Assembly (NCBI RefSeq): GCF_001886495.1
Contig: NZ_CP018022.1
Location: forward strand, 806,001 to 870,000
DNA length: 64,000 nucleotides
Source of the DNA: Spiroplasma sp. NBRC 100390
Lineage (GTDB): Bacteria; Bacillota_I; Bacilli_A; Mycoplasmatales; Mycoplasmataceae
Direction: 5' to 3'
Shown here: positions 41,220-52,600 of the stretch, piece after piece
How positions within the stretch are numbered: position 1 is the first letter of the stretch
How the letters are laid out: every line of letters begins with the position of its first letter
Position numbers and translations under genes: made by a program
The notes under the pieces: generated by a model
The model's input: only the letters and a program-made list of their open reading frames with translations
Told to the model about the DNA's origin: nothing
Databases searched by the model: none

Positions 41220-43088
41220 TTATGAACCTTTTAAGGTATAAATTTCTTTTGGTGGTTCATCCTCACTCATTTTCTTTGTATTCTGATGTAAAGCTTCTTC
41301 CCGCTCTCATAATTTTTGATATGGCATTTCTGGTTCGGTTAAAGTAATAAAATCATCTTCATATTTTTGTTGACGAATTTTACGCATTTTATCTTGCCGT
41401 TTTGTCCAAATCTTATGGACAATTGGTAAACGTAAGAAAATCCCTCGTACTGACCGTGGTGCTCATAAAATTGAATTTCCAATAATAACAAATAAAGAAG
41501 CAAAGATTAATCCGAAGAACATGTTTAAGAGTTTTTGTCACCCCCATATTGGTTGTAACTGATCATTATAAATTTCCATTGGATTATATGTTTTTGTTAA
41601 GAATAAATAATTAACTAAAATCGCAATTACAATTGGTACTAATAAAATCATTCAATTACGAAAAACACCTTTAAAATTACTATTATATGTTAAAAATAAT
41701 CAATTATAAAATCATAAGTATAAAAAGCGAAGTAAACTAACAAAGCACGTAATAATTACAATACCATATAGTGCCGCGGAAAGATCATTTACTAAAAATC
41801 GGAAAATTAATGCTGTAAAAAAACACAATACAATATTAATGATCCCAATCACAAAAGTTGGAATTGCTGTTTGCTTATAATTTGCTTTACCATACACTAA
41901 AACATTAGCTGGTTCTGCTAAGACAATAAAAACAGAACTTAAAGCTACTAATAACGAAAATGTTGGTTGATAAAAAATACTTTTAAAAATAGCAATTTCT
42001 TGTGGCGTTCAAGCATTTAAGGTTTTTGCACTGTTGTTAATTTGTTCAAGAATTTGTGGGGCATATAATGTTGTCACAAAGTATGGCGATAAAATAAACT
42101 GGTTAACAAATAAAAAACCACCAATCATAAAGGCATAAGTTTCAAACTTAAGATAACTATTTCAATCAATCCGTCCATTTTTTGCGGTTCAAGCGGCAAA
42201 AAACTCACGAAATGAATTAATTAAAATCATCATAATACTTCGAACCCCAACAGTAATTGTCATATATAACGATAAGGTTGATGATACCCGTAACCCTAAT
42301 AATAAAGCGGTAATAATAACATCCCCATTAATTAATAAGGTTTCACCAATATTCTTTAAAACAACAATATTACTTGATTTTACTAATTGCATATTATCTT
42401 TTTGCCGTCCAATCCGAATTCAAGGATAATGAAACTTAACAAATACGTAAATTAAACTTCCCTTCATAATGGAATATCCTAGGAAAATTAGGAAAACAAA
42501 AATTGGGTCAACTGTGCGCGAAATTAAATAGAAAATAACTGAATAAGAAATTAGATCACAAATCATTAAAATTAAACGACGCATATGGTTATTTTGATCC
42601 GCTTGCATTAAATTTTCATAACAAGCAGTTCAAAATAAGGCAATTAAGTTTTTTGATCCAATAATTAAAACGATTAAAACCATTTTTCATAATGGATAAC
42701 TAATCGTTTGATCATTTCATAAAATCGTAAAATTATCTTCAAATAAATAAATATAAGCACTATACCCAATTGCAATTGCCGCTAATAAAATAACGCCAAC
42801 AATTCCCGAAATTTTATACTGGTGTTTTGCTGTATTAACCATTTCATTAGCTTTAATTCAATCTTTTTGTAATAATGGTTTCATTAGAAAAATAACGGTA
42901 ATCGCTCCTAACCCACCTTCAACAGTTCCTAAAAATGAAACAATCGCAATACTATTCTTTACAAACCCGTTTAATTGCGAACCATAACTACGAATTAATA
43001 AATACATTAATGTAAATTGAAAAGCAGTTCCAATTAAAGAAGTAAAAGCGCCAATTAAAATACTAATGATTCCTCTTCTTGTTGACAA
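41220..43088 (-). CDS. MOP/MATE-superfamily flippase-like membrane protein
   Basis: A 622-residue integral membrane protein with about twelve to fourteen hydrophobic helices, organised like polysaccharide or lipid flippases of the MOP superfamily: the N-terminal ISILIGAFTSLIGTAFQFTLMYLLIRSYG, then FVKNSIAIVSFLGTVEGGLGAITVIFLMKPLL, resemble Wzx-type proteins. The C-terminal 60 residues are charged. The start is UUG at 43088, six bases behind GAGGTG, giving MSTRRGII. Substrate not predictable; spiroplasmas make glycolipids, so a lipid role is possible. Confidence 0.65.
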
Positions 43089-43121
43089 TTACTTCACCTC
43101 TTTCTGCTGTTTCTCATATTA

Positions 43122-44060
43122 TTATTCTATAATATTTTCTGAAATTTTAATAACCTTTTCATTTAAATATCCTAAATGCTCAGGTAACTGATGAAATATC
43201 AACGTTGTTGCATATAACCCAATCATGTATTCTTTCGTTATTCTTTTCGCCCCATATTTAACGTCATTTATAATGGGATGTTGTAAATAACTTAACGACG
43301 CTCGAATTTGATGCTTCCGTCCCGTTCCCAATGTTACTTCTAATCAAGTTGTGTTTATTGTTCTGTTAACCACCTTAAAGTAAGTAATTGCCTTCTTACT
43401 ATTAGGTTGTTCAGTTAACCTAAAAATCATCTTTTGTCGTGATTCATCTTTTGCTAAATAACCTGTAACAGTAAATTCATCTTTTGTTATATTTCCTTCA
43501 CATTGTGCCAAATATTTTTTTTCAATAGCTGCTTTTTGATTAATTTTGCTTAATAATAAATCCAAACTAATTTTATTTTTAGCATATAGCACTAATCCTC
43601 TTGTTAACTTATCTAATCGGTGAACATGGGAAATAACAAACGATTGATCAGTTTGTGGATGATAATCTCCTTTTTGCATTAAGTAATTTTGCACCATTCC
43701 ATCTAAAGAACTATGAAATGTTGAATGCATTTCTACCCCATGTGGTTTATCAACAATTATAATGTTTTCATCTTCATAAACAACTACTAACTCTTCTTGA
43801 ACAGCATCACTTCCCGCTATTTGTTGTTTACGTTCTGTAACCACTAAATTTTTATCAAAGATTAAAATTTGATCACCTAATTGGAGCTTATAATTCCGTT
43901 CTTTCATCACTTTATTATTTACTTTAATCTTTTTATTTCGAAATAACTTATAAAGCACGGATAATGATGTTGTTTGAAACATTTTTTTCATAAAATTAAA
44001 AAGCGTTTGATTAACATCATTATCTTTAACTGTTAATGTAATAATTGTTTTTTGTTCCAT
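43122..44060 (-). CDS. RluA/RluD-family pseudouridine synthase
   Basis: A 312-residue enzyme that converts uridines in rRNA (or tRNA) to pseudouridine. An S4-like N-terminal domain with SVLYKLFRNKKIKVNNKV is followed by the catalytic core: IIIVDKPHGVEMHST, HVHRLDKLTRGLVLYAKN (catalytic Asp) and LGTGRKHQIRASLSYLQHPIINDVKYG. I start it at ATG 44060; an upstream in-frame UUG is weaker. It could be RluC or RluD; the target base cannot be told from sequence alone. Confidence 0.92.
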
Positions 44061-44121
44061 ACTTTCACCCACCATTGTTTCTATCAATATTATATAATGA
44101 AAGTTTAATGATACAACAAGA

Positions 44122-44154
44122 AAAAAACATCCTAAGTTTTATTTAGAATGTTTA
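44122..44154 (-). terminator. Intrinsic terminator overlapping the end of the 402-residue membrane protein gene
   Basis: On the minus strand AAACATTCTAA and TTAGGATGTTT pair imperfectly around AATAAAAC, then a U run. The stop codon at 44,139 lies within the hairpin. Confidence 0.7.
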
Positions 44155-45347
44155 TCTCCTTTTTGTTTCTTTGCTTCAACTTTTAAAACATTAGCTTTAA
44201 TTTCTTCAATTTCAGCAACATCAGTAATTTCATTAAACAAATGATATAACATATAATTTTTTTCTTTTTCTTTTGTTGCAAAATGTTGTTCCATAAAAAC
44301 AGCTGTTTCATCAATTATTGTCATTAATTGATAAGCTTTTTTTGTATCAATACTATTTGTTGACAATGGTCCTTTCACCAAGGTTGGTAATTGAGTAACA
44401 AATGCATAATCTTCCAAAGCTTTTTCTTTTTCAGTATAGTAAAAAATTCGAAAGGCACTAACTTTTGCCCCAATTGTTTTAATAGCATTCCGAACACCAG
44501 TCACTTTTGTTGATAACATATTTTTAATAAATACTGCAATAATAACCGTAATTGTTCCAATTGGAATAATAATTGATAAGATTAGATCTAAATCAACGCC
44601 AAATTTTGTTGAAAAGATTGCTTTAATCAAAGTATAACCATTTTGGATTAACAGTACTGTTACAAAGAATGAAAAGTTTGTTGCTTTTCATCATTTGTGA
44701 GGTACTAAAACTTCGGTTTTTCTATTTAAAACATATCAGAAGAAATATGATACTAAAACCAATAAAACTCCATAAGCTAAACTAATTAAAGTTGTCAAAA
44801 AATTAAAGAAACTAAAAATAATTGTTAAATTTGTTAAAAAGTTTAAATACATACGAGGGTTAAAAATAACATAATCATTTGGAAAATTTGTTGATAACCC
44901 ATAACGTCATTCAAAACTACGACGTTGTGCTAATTTAATAATTATAACAATATAATAACATAACGCAATTAAAGCAATCATTGCTGTAATAAATAAATAT
45001 GAATATGCCATATTAATATTAGTTGCTCGCTGATTTCAAGCCACACTTCAATCCGTTACACTATTATTTGTTCCAAAAAAATTAAACGATAATAATGAAA
45101 AATCAATTAATGGATATGTAATACTCATTAAATTCTTATAAATTTCTTGCACTTCTGCCGGCGTTTTTTTCCCTGCCGCAATTTCCGCTAGAACTTGTGA
45201 AACATTATTTTCATTATTAATTCGTTCACGTTCATTAATAAATAAAACTAAAAATGTAATAATAATCGCAGTAAAAATAATTCAAAAAATCATTGAAACT
45301 AAATACTGCCCGCCAACTAAACCAGTTGGTGTTTTATTTTTTGTCAT
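44139..45347 (-). CDS. Multi-spanning membrane protein, unknown
   Basis: A 402-residue protein with six or seven hydrophobic helices, including YLVSMIFWIIFTAIIITFLVL (18-38), AYSYLFITAMIALIALCYYIVIII and LILSIIIPIGTITVIIAVFI, then a charged C-terminal domain of about 130 residues ending in KKQKGDKHSK. No family recognised. The ATG at 45347 is preferred by spacing to AGGGTG; 45353 is also in frame. UGA Trp codons are frequent in the first half. Confidence 0.65.
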
Positions 45348-45353
45348 TAACAT

Positions 45354-45726
45354 CACCCTATTTTCTACTTATTTTAAAAATAAAACTATAATTACTATAA
45401 AACTGCGTTTGATATTATATTGATATATAAATACTAATTTTTTATACTAAAGTGATTATAACAAAAGAGTAAATAAATACAACCACTTATTTTATTCCCT
45501 TAAAATAAATTTTTAGGTACCGGTTATTTTCTAAAAACCATAATTTTTTGAAAAATTCCTTATATTATTTAGTTAAATGTCTACAAAATTAAGTTTCTTT
45601 AATTTTCTGATTTAATTTAGCCTTAAAATCATTTTTTTGCTATCTTTTTAATTTCTGCCATTAATGTCCGTTATGATACGCCAATAATTAATGTTTTTTT
45701 GTTTAAAACTAATAAGTTATTAAAAT
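45354..45726. other. Intergenic stretch, no intact gene
   Basis: AT-rich, with short unconnected peptides only. A piece near 45,620-45,690 reads MAEIKKIAKKWF and NDFKAKLNQKIKE in adjacent frames on the minus strand, which may be a decayed gene, but nothing identifies it. Confidence 0.4.
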
Positions 45727-46856
45727 CTATACTACTCTTTCTAATGAATGGTTACCTGAATATATAATTGGTGTACTTCCTTCATTAATTTTATATTCAT
45801 TTATATTCTTGACATTAGTTCAACGAGTAGTTTTATTAAATTGAACTAATTCTATTAGTTCATTATCAATTAATTCTTCAATTGGCTTAAATCCATTTAG
45901 GTTTGCAAATCTTAAATCTATCATATTAAGTAAGGTTTCTTCATTCAAGATTTTAGGTCCATAACCTAGTGTTTGCTTAAAATTATGTGAAATTTGTCCT
46001 CCAACACAAACTTCTAAACACCATGAATATTGAAATAATCTATTTGTTTTTTATTACGTTTAATATAATTATAAACTTGCTGAATCTTATCTTGTTTAGG
46101 AATTAATGAATCACCTTTGAAACCATTAATTAATTCAAGCAAACTATCTACATCACCTTTAGTAAAAAATTCTCGTGCAATAAAATTATTAATATAACTG
46201 ATATTCAGATAGTCGCTAATGAAAAAAATAATTAAAGCTAATTTTTTTGTTTTATAAATTAATGCATTTTTCCGATGTTTTAAGTACAAAATTAGTGCAA
46301 TTAAAAATATAATAAATAATAAACATATCCAATTGAAATAAATAACATCAACTTCTTTTTTGTAAAAAATAAAAAATCGAGTACCAGCATAAACTTATAC
46401 TAAAAAGTATTTGTTTAATTGCCGGTAAGTTTTTGGTTTGTTTTTTATTTAGTTTTGTTTTAATATTACGATATTTTTCAGCAATTTCATGTTCTTCGGG
46501 AATACAATTAAGTGGTGATTTAACTAGGAGATTATTGATATTTGGGATATTAATAAGCTTTTTCTGTAATTTCATGTTTAGTTTCTTGTTCAATTAAAAT
46601 ATCATATTTATCGTCAAGTTTACCTAGCATATATGACAATAAATCAAAATAATAATCTGATAAAAACTAACTGTATCAATACTTTTTGTTTTTGTTCTTT
46701 TCCTAAATTAAATTCTTTTGCAAATTTTCAACTAAATTCCATATAGGCTTTGGCCGAATTTTCTCTTGCCGAAAAAACAACAACATATGAATTTTTCGAT
46801 TTAAATAAACTACTCGCTTTAATTAACTCCACTCCTTCTAAACAAGATTAGAGTAG
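45727..46856 (-). pseudogene. Decayed gene cluster with at least three frame breaks
   Basis: Read on the minus strand, coding-like pieces alternate between frames. First: ELIKASSLFKSKNSYVVVFSARENSAK with no good start, then a frame change to SDYYFDLLSYMLGKLDDKYD. Next: a piece with EEHEIAEKYRNIKTKL and another frame with a membrane helix (WICLLFIIFLIALILYLKH) that continues to YFNIHGV and stops. Last: a third frame from YSWCLEVCVGG to GSTPIIYSGNHSLERVV, which lacks a start. Each piece has sensible composition and UGA Trp, so this looks like one or more genes broken by indels, not noise. I cannot name the family. Confidence 0.5.
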
Positions 46857-46996
46857 GTTTTTAATTATTTTATTAGTTTTTAAATCACGTAAAATTGAAC
46901 ATTATACATAATAGAATAAATTCTACTTTTTGAATCATTTATAGTTTTATCTACAAATTAGCTTTTACTTAATTAATAAGATAATTTTTACCTAAC

Positions 46997-48292
46997 TTAC
47001 TTAGGTTTATAAATCTCTAACGCCTTTTTTGTTGAAGTTTTGTAATTAACAATTTTATTAATTGTTGGGCGATTTTTTAAAAATTTATTACAATAACTTA
47101 ATTTTGGGTCATATTTTTTCTGTTGTAATTCAGGATTAAAAATCCGAAAAAATGGTTGTGCATCAAAGCCCGTTCCTGCTACTCACTGTCATGAACATTG
47201 ATTTATAATTGGATCATAATCAATTAATTGTTGAGCAAAATATTGTTCTCCTTTTCGTCAATCTATTTGTAAATTTTTAACTAAAAAAGATGCGCATACC
47301 ATTCTTGCTCGATTATGTAATAAACCTGTTTCTTTCAATTCTTTCATTCCAGCATCAATAAAATCAAAGCCCGTTTCACCATTTTGTCATTTTTGAAATC
47401 ATTCTTCATTATTTGTTCAGTTAATTGTTAATTTTTTATTTCAATTTTTACTAAAATGTCATTGATTATGTAATTGGGCATTATAAGTTACTTGATAATA
47501 AAAATCACGTCAGGCTAATTGACGAGCAAAAGCGTTATCAAAAGTTCCAAATTTTTCAATACTTCAAAGATAACATTGACGGATTGATATCACACCAAAC
47601 TTTAAGGCTGTGCTAATTTTTGCTGTATTATTTTCTAAATCAACAAAATCCCGGTTTTGTTGATACTTATGATCTAGACGAAAAATTGCTGTTTTTATTT
47701 TTTCAAATTCTAATGGTAAATTGAAATCACTAGATCTAATATTTGTAATATCCAATAAAATATCCATATTTTTTAATTGTTGAGGTGAAAAGTCTTTAAC
47801 CTTATAAGTAGGAATAGGATTTTTACTAAAAATTAGTTTTAATTTATTTCAAAATGGCGTAAAAACAGTATAATATGAATTTTGACTAGTTTTTATCGTT
47901 CATGGTTCTACCAATAAATAATCATCAAATTCACGATAAATAAAATTATGTTCTTTCGATAATTCACGCATTGTTTGACTGCGATTAATGGCAAATGGAG
48001 TATAATCACGGTTAGTATATATCTTATTAATTTTATATCCTTGATCTAACAAGAATTTAATTCCTTGTTGCTCACTATCACTTTTTAGAAAATTAACATG
48101 GACTTTTTTATTTAACTGTTTTAAACAATGGACCATTGCTTCAAAACTACGTTGAGAAAAATAATTATTTTCTTTTATTTGCTCTTTTGTAAAAATAAAT
48201 AAGCAATAAATCTTATTCTCTTCATTGGCTAATTGAGCAAGACCAAAATTATCTTCAATTCTAAAATCTCGGTGAAAAATAAAAATATTCAT
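46997..48292 (-). CDS. phrB: Deoxyribodipyrimidine photolyase (class I)
   Basis: A 431-residue light-driven DNA repair enzyme. The N-terminal alpha/beta antenna domain starts [20 protein letters not shown] (RxxD/E of photolyases). The FAD-binding C-terminal domain has [36 protein letters not shown] and [20 protein letters not shown], the strongest family signature. Full length, no frame breaks, UGA Trp codons at key aromatic positions including the Trp-rich electron-transfer region. Alone between two variable loci. Confidence 0.96.
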
Positions 48293-48677
48293 TGGTTATA
48301 ACCACTTTCTAATTTATTTTTTACCATTATACTATAAAGGATAATGATCTCATTCAAAAAACAAAAAAAGTTTATTTAATTTTTCAATAGTTGTTTCAAA
48401 CCATAACTATTTTCCCTTACATTATTTTCATATTAAAATAAATTTTTTTATTTTCTCTAGTAAAATAAAAAGTTAAAAATAAATTTAGCATTCAACAAAT
48501 TATTTGTTAATTATTTTTATAATTTTGAAAATAATTTGATAAAGTTATTTCTCAATTAAATGTACGACTACAAGACAGTTCTTAAAATTAGTTTTTAGAT
48601 ATAATTATTTATATTAATTTTTCAAATTAATATGCATATTAAATATGATTATGTAGAAAGAAAAAAAGGAAAAAACT
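48293..48677. other. Divergent intergenic region between photolyase and the GGT-like gene
   Basis: AT-rich region with no ORF. It must hold promoters for both genes. A TATAAT at about 48,599 is a candidate -10 for the plus-strand gene, with no good -35 at the standard spacing. Confidence 0.5.
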
Positions 48678-49781
48678 ATGAAAAAAATATTAAGTCTATT
48701 AACCGGCATAGGAATCACTGTTGCTTCAATGCCAAGCGTAATTGCAGCAAATGCTTATGACAAAAATAAAACAATTGTTGTTACTAATCATGAAGTTTGC
48801 ACAAAAATGGCTAAAAAATATATCAAAGCATATCCAAAAATTACATCGCCAGAGTTATTTATCATTACTTCAACTTGTGAAGGGATTGTTAATCCGATGG
48901 ATTCTGGTCTTGGCGGTGGATTCCAGATGGTACTGCATACTGCAAAAAATCCTTCTGCACATTATATTAATTCGAGAGAAAAATCAGGCGCTGTAGTTCC
49001 CTATCAAAGTGGAAATACTCCGCAGCACATTGGAGTTCCTTCAATGCTAGCTGGTTATCAACATTTATATAATAACTTAAAAAAATGAGGTTTAAAACCC
49101 GCGGTCCCATGAACTAAACTTTTCAGCAAGAATATTGCTTTAGCTAAAAAAGGAGTTTATATTTCAGATCGATTAGCATCTGTCCTATATCGTGTCAAAA
49201 ACAATCAAAAATATTTGAACATAACAGCAAATAAGTTTTATAATACTAATTTAAGTAAGTTCCTTACCCAAATTGCTAATAATAAACCTAATGCACAGCC
49301 CTTTTATATTAAAAATTCATTAATGAACAGAATATTAAACGAAGAATTAAATGAAATTGGAACATTTATCACAAATAATGACGTTGCTAACTATAAAGTT
49401 ACTGAAAAACCAGCCTTAAAACATGATATCTTAACCTATATGGCCCATACATCAGCATTACCTGGTGGTGGTTTCTTGCAACTGTTAGGTACTAGTTTAC
49501 TTGCAGAAGCCATTTCAAAACATGGATATTTAACAACTTGAACTGATATCCAAAAGTTTAGTTATAAAATTAGAGTTCTTTATTATATGTACTCGTTAGA
49601 ACCACATCTTAAAGCTTTTAAGAAAAAAGAAATGCAGTTGATGTTAACACGCGATGTTCCTATTTTGGCAAAGAAAATAATAAAAAAATTATCACAACCA
49701 TTACCAACCAATATTGCAACAAAGATTGGAAAAACTAAATTACCATTATCTCGTGTTGTCAATTTGGAAATAAATTTTTAA
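48678..49781 (+). CDS. Secreted gamma-glutamyltranspeptidase-like protein, truncated (large-subunit part only)
   Basis: A 367-residue protein with a Sec-type signal peptide (MKKILSLLTGIGITVASM then IAANA). The body matches the GGT large subunit: GLGGGF at 77-82, INSREKSGAV with the substrate-binding Arg100, HIGVPSMLAGYQHLY, LAKKGVYISDRLA, and LPGGGFLQLLGTSLL, the PSSGG-like loop. It stops before the Thr-Thr-His nucleophile segment that begins the small subunit, so the catalytic Thr and the whole small subunit are missing. Its last 47 bp overlap the equally truncated methylase. It is either a pseudogene or a binding-only relic; expression could still occur. Confidence 0.75.
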
Positions 49782-50601
49782 CACCAATATTATTAGCAAT
49801 AAAAATAACCCGTTTTCTTAATTGCGGAACACCATAATCAGCAGAATTTAAAACTTTATAATCAATTTCATAACCATTTTCTTGGTACATTTTAATTATT
49901 TCATTAATCACTAACTCTCCATCCGCATTTCTCATACTTAAAATACCCAGTACATTTTCCATTATTACTATTTTAGGATTAATTTTTTTAACTAATTCCA
50001 ACATTGATTTATATAATATATTCCTTGGATCATTTCATGAACGAATCCCGGAAACACTAAAACCTTGGCAAGGAAAACCACCAACAATAATATCTGGCAT
50101 ATTACTCTTAAGCATTTTTATTAATTTATTTTTAGAATCTAATTCTGTAATATCATTTTCATCAACATCATGATTAATAATTTTTCTTAGATTTTTAAAA
50201 TTATAAGCATAGGTTTCATTAGCTTCTGGAAAAATTTCAAAATTTTGAATTGGTTGCATTCCAGCCATTGTAAAACCAACACCTATACCACCTGCTCCTG
50301 AAAACAAATCAACAAATTTAATTTCTCTTTTAATATTTCAATCTTGAAAATAATCATACTTTCATAAATCCGCTATATCTGTAAATTCAGAAGTATCATT
50401 ATATGATTTAATACGAATAATATTTTTTAAATTATTTAAATTTAAAATTTCTGTTTGAATTTTATTTTTTTCATACTCATTAAATAATTTTATTTTACGA
50501 TTATATTCAGAAGTATCAATTAAACCTTGATTAACTGCTGCACGTAAAATAATATTTTTTCCCACTTTTAGCATATTTGCTAGTTTTAAAACTGAATACA
50601 T
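49735..50601 (-). CDS. DNA (cytosine-5)-methyltransferase, C-terminally truncated
   Basis: A 288-residue protein. Residues 1-90 are an unusual N-terminal extension beginning MYSVLKLANMLKVGKN, which looks helix-turn-helix-like. The methylase core has motif I FVDLFSGAGGIGVGF (96-110), motif IV GGFPCQGFS with catalytic Cys178, motif VI ENVLG (215) and motif VIII QLRKRVIFIA. It ends at NWQHEIMVI, so motifs IX and X and the target-recognition domain are absent. Activity is therefore unlikely. It is not the spiroplasma CpG enzyme M.SssI, whose motif I differs. No restriction enzyme is adjacent. Confidence 0.82.
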
Positions 50602-50894
50602 CCTAATCCTTTTGCAATTTCCTTTCTTCTTATAAATTAAGTATATAAATATAACATTATTAATGCAAGAAAATTATCATTTTTAGTTAAAATTATTAAT
50701 TATAATAAAGTTAACTCTTCTTGTTTAATTTGAATAATTTAAGTTAAAACCATTTGATTATATTAATTAATATAATAATGTTCATATCTACAATTAATTA
50801 GATTACTATTAATTTAATTTTATATTTTTATTATAATTATGATTTTTTTAGATTTACTTATTGATATTTTCTAATTATGTATTAAATATCAAAC
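50602..50894. other. Intergenic stretch, no gene seen
   Basis: About 290 bp of AT-rich sequence with no open frame. It contains the promoter region for the methylase gene (minus strand) but no clear elements. A terminator follows at 50,895. Confidence 0.5.
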
Positions 50895-50923
50895 AAAAAA
50901 AGAATATCAACAATGTGATATTC
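50895..50923 (-). terminator. Intrinsic terminator downstream of the paralogue array
   Basis: GAATATCA, CATTGT and TGATATTC pair, with seven U on the minus strand; it ends the array operon 100 bp after its last gene. Confidence 0.78.
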
Positions 50924-51023
50924 TCATATTTTTAAAAGCAATTTTTATTTTAAAAGAGGAAATTGCTAATTATTAGAGTTAATTAACTCTAAAATTATTT
51001 GTATTATTTTTAATAAATCTTAT

Positions 51024-51665
51024 TTAAAAAGGTCATCAACTTTTTAAATAATTTGCTGCTGATTTTAGGTAATCCGTTGCCGATGAAACGTAATGTTCGG
51101 CGGTTTTTAACGCTTCATTGGCAAAGTGTTTGATACTATCTCAATGTTCATAAGTATAGTAACCACCATAAATCGCAGCGCCAATTAATAATGAAATTCC
51201 CATTGTTTCAACTGCTGTTCCCAACGAACCAGCAAGAATCCCACCTTCAACAGCAGTTGATGTTGAACCCGCGATGATTCCTTCAATTTCAGCAAGTTCA
51301 GCACCAGTCAAGTTTTCTAATGATAAAAAGGCATCGGGAATTAATTGATCAATTCGTTGCGCAATATTTTTCGCATAGATTAATAAATTTTTTGTTGTCA
51401 TTCCTAATGAAGATATTTCACTATAAAAATTACTTCACTGAAATGTTTTTAAGAGATTAAACAAAGTTCCTAATTGACCCATTGCCGCATTGTAAAGAGC
51501 ATAAGTTTCATTTAATAAATTAGGATTAGTTAAGATATTTTTCATTCCCACAACATAATCTCAAAATCCAATGCTAACGTTAGCAGTATTAGCTGCACTT
51601 GCAGCACTCCCTGCTCCACTACTGATAATTCCGATTGAACCTAAAAGGCTTAATAATGTTCCCAT
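51024..51665 (-). CDS. Array protein A: constant N-terminus and C-terminus, unique middle
   Basis: A 213-residue member of a four-gene family. It begins MGTLLSLLGSIGIISSGAG, a hydrophobic N-terminus with no positive charge, and ends with a glycine-rich membrane segment (VEGGILAGSLGTAVETMG then ISLLIGAAIYGGYY), an amphipathic stretch (HWDSIKHFANEALKTAEHY) and the tail SATDYLKSAANYLKSWWPF. The middle (about residues 22-125) is unrelated to the other members. It is the most divergent copy: its tail has an extra SAANYLK insert. Both Trp in WW are UGA codons. Function unknown. Confidence 0.8.
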
Positions 51666-51682
51666 AATTTTTTCCTTCTTTC

Positions 51683-52552
51683 CTAAATTATATCTTCAGT
51701 ATACAGTTTTAATCATGCCCAAGTTCCGAAAAGAACTCCGATTGCAGCAAAGGCAGCTGGAACTGCTCATGATGTTGCAGTTAATGTTCCCTCGGCTACT
51801 AAAACTGCCGTATTATAAATTAAGCTATATGAAACGCTACTTGCAAAAAAGGTAATATCTTTTGCTCATAACAAGTCATCTCATAAATTTTTATTGGAAA
51901 TATCATTATCAATCAGAAATGTATTTATTGCATAATAAACAGTGAATAATGCTGCCCCTAAAGCGGTTGCGGCAATCGCTCATGGAACGCTAATTCCAAA
52001 CCATCAAGCCGCTGCTCAGAAACCAGCAGCAGCAATTTCAGCGATAGTAGCAGCTGTATAAATCCCGGTATTAACAATTTTAAGTTTGTTTACTGCATTT
52101 AATGTATTAGTAATTGTTTTTTCTTTATCTAAATCTTTGTTAGTTGTTTGTAACAAAGAATAAGAATTTAATTTTAATGTTTCGTTTTTATGATCAAGTT
52201 TAAAATGTTGATCAAAGTCTTTAACATTTGTTTTTAAATAGTTTGTAATTTGATTTAAATTAAAATTTTTGGTTTTAAAATCATTGACATATTCTAATGA
52301 TTTTTCTTGGACTTTATTAATTACTTCAGAAGTAATCGGCTGATTATTAGCATTTGTTAAAACATTAGTTTGATACAATGTTTGAAAAGAATCTTCTTTA
52401 AAATAATTTTCAACATGATCTCAATCTATCCCTTCTTTACTAACATTATCTTTGTGATGTGTTATTGGTTCATATGTTTTATTTACAGCAATTGATAAAA
52501 CCCCACTAGTTGCTAAAAGAGCTGTACTAAGGACAGATAAAAGCTTTTTCAT
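51683..52552 (-). CDS. Secreted or surface protein embedded in the paralogue array
   Basis: A 289-residue protein unlike the four array members. MKKLLSVLSTALLATSGVLS is a signal peptide without a lipobox Cys, followed by AVNKTYEP, so it is probably secreted or membrane-tethered. Residues 25-165 are polar and helical. The last 120 residues hold three hydrophobic segments with many Ala and Trp (FWAAAWWFGISVPWAIAATALGAALF and AVPAAFAAIGVLFGTWAWL). It lies between copies A and B, in the same transcript. It may be a partner or a pore-forming unit of the array products (inference). Many Trp are UGA. Confidence 0.75.
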
Positions 52553-52600
52553 AAAATTCATCTTCTTTCTAATTTATATTTTATTATTTTCAGTAAATCA

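Noticed and set aside
49735-50601. Identification of the methylase as the CpG enzyme M.SssI
   Set aside because: Motif I here is DLFSGAGGIG, whereas M.SssI has FEAFAGIGAQ, and the N-terminal extension is different.
51571-51855. Plus-strand ORF of 94 residues across the boundary of array gene A and the secreted protein gene
   Set aside because: It is antisense to two well-supported genes and has no ribosome binding site.
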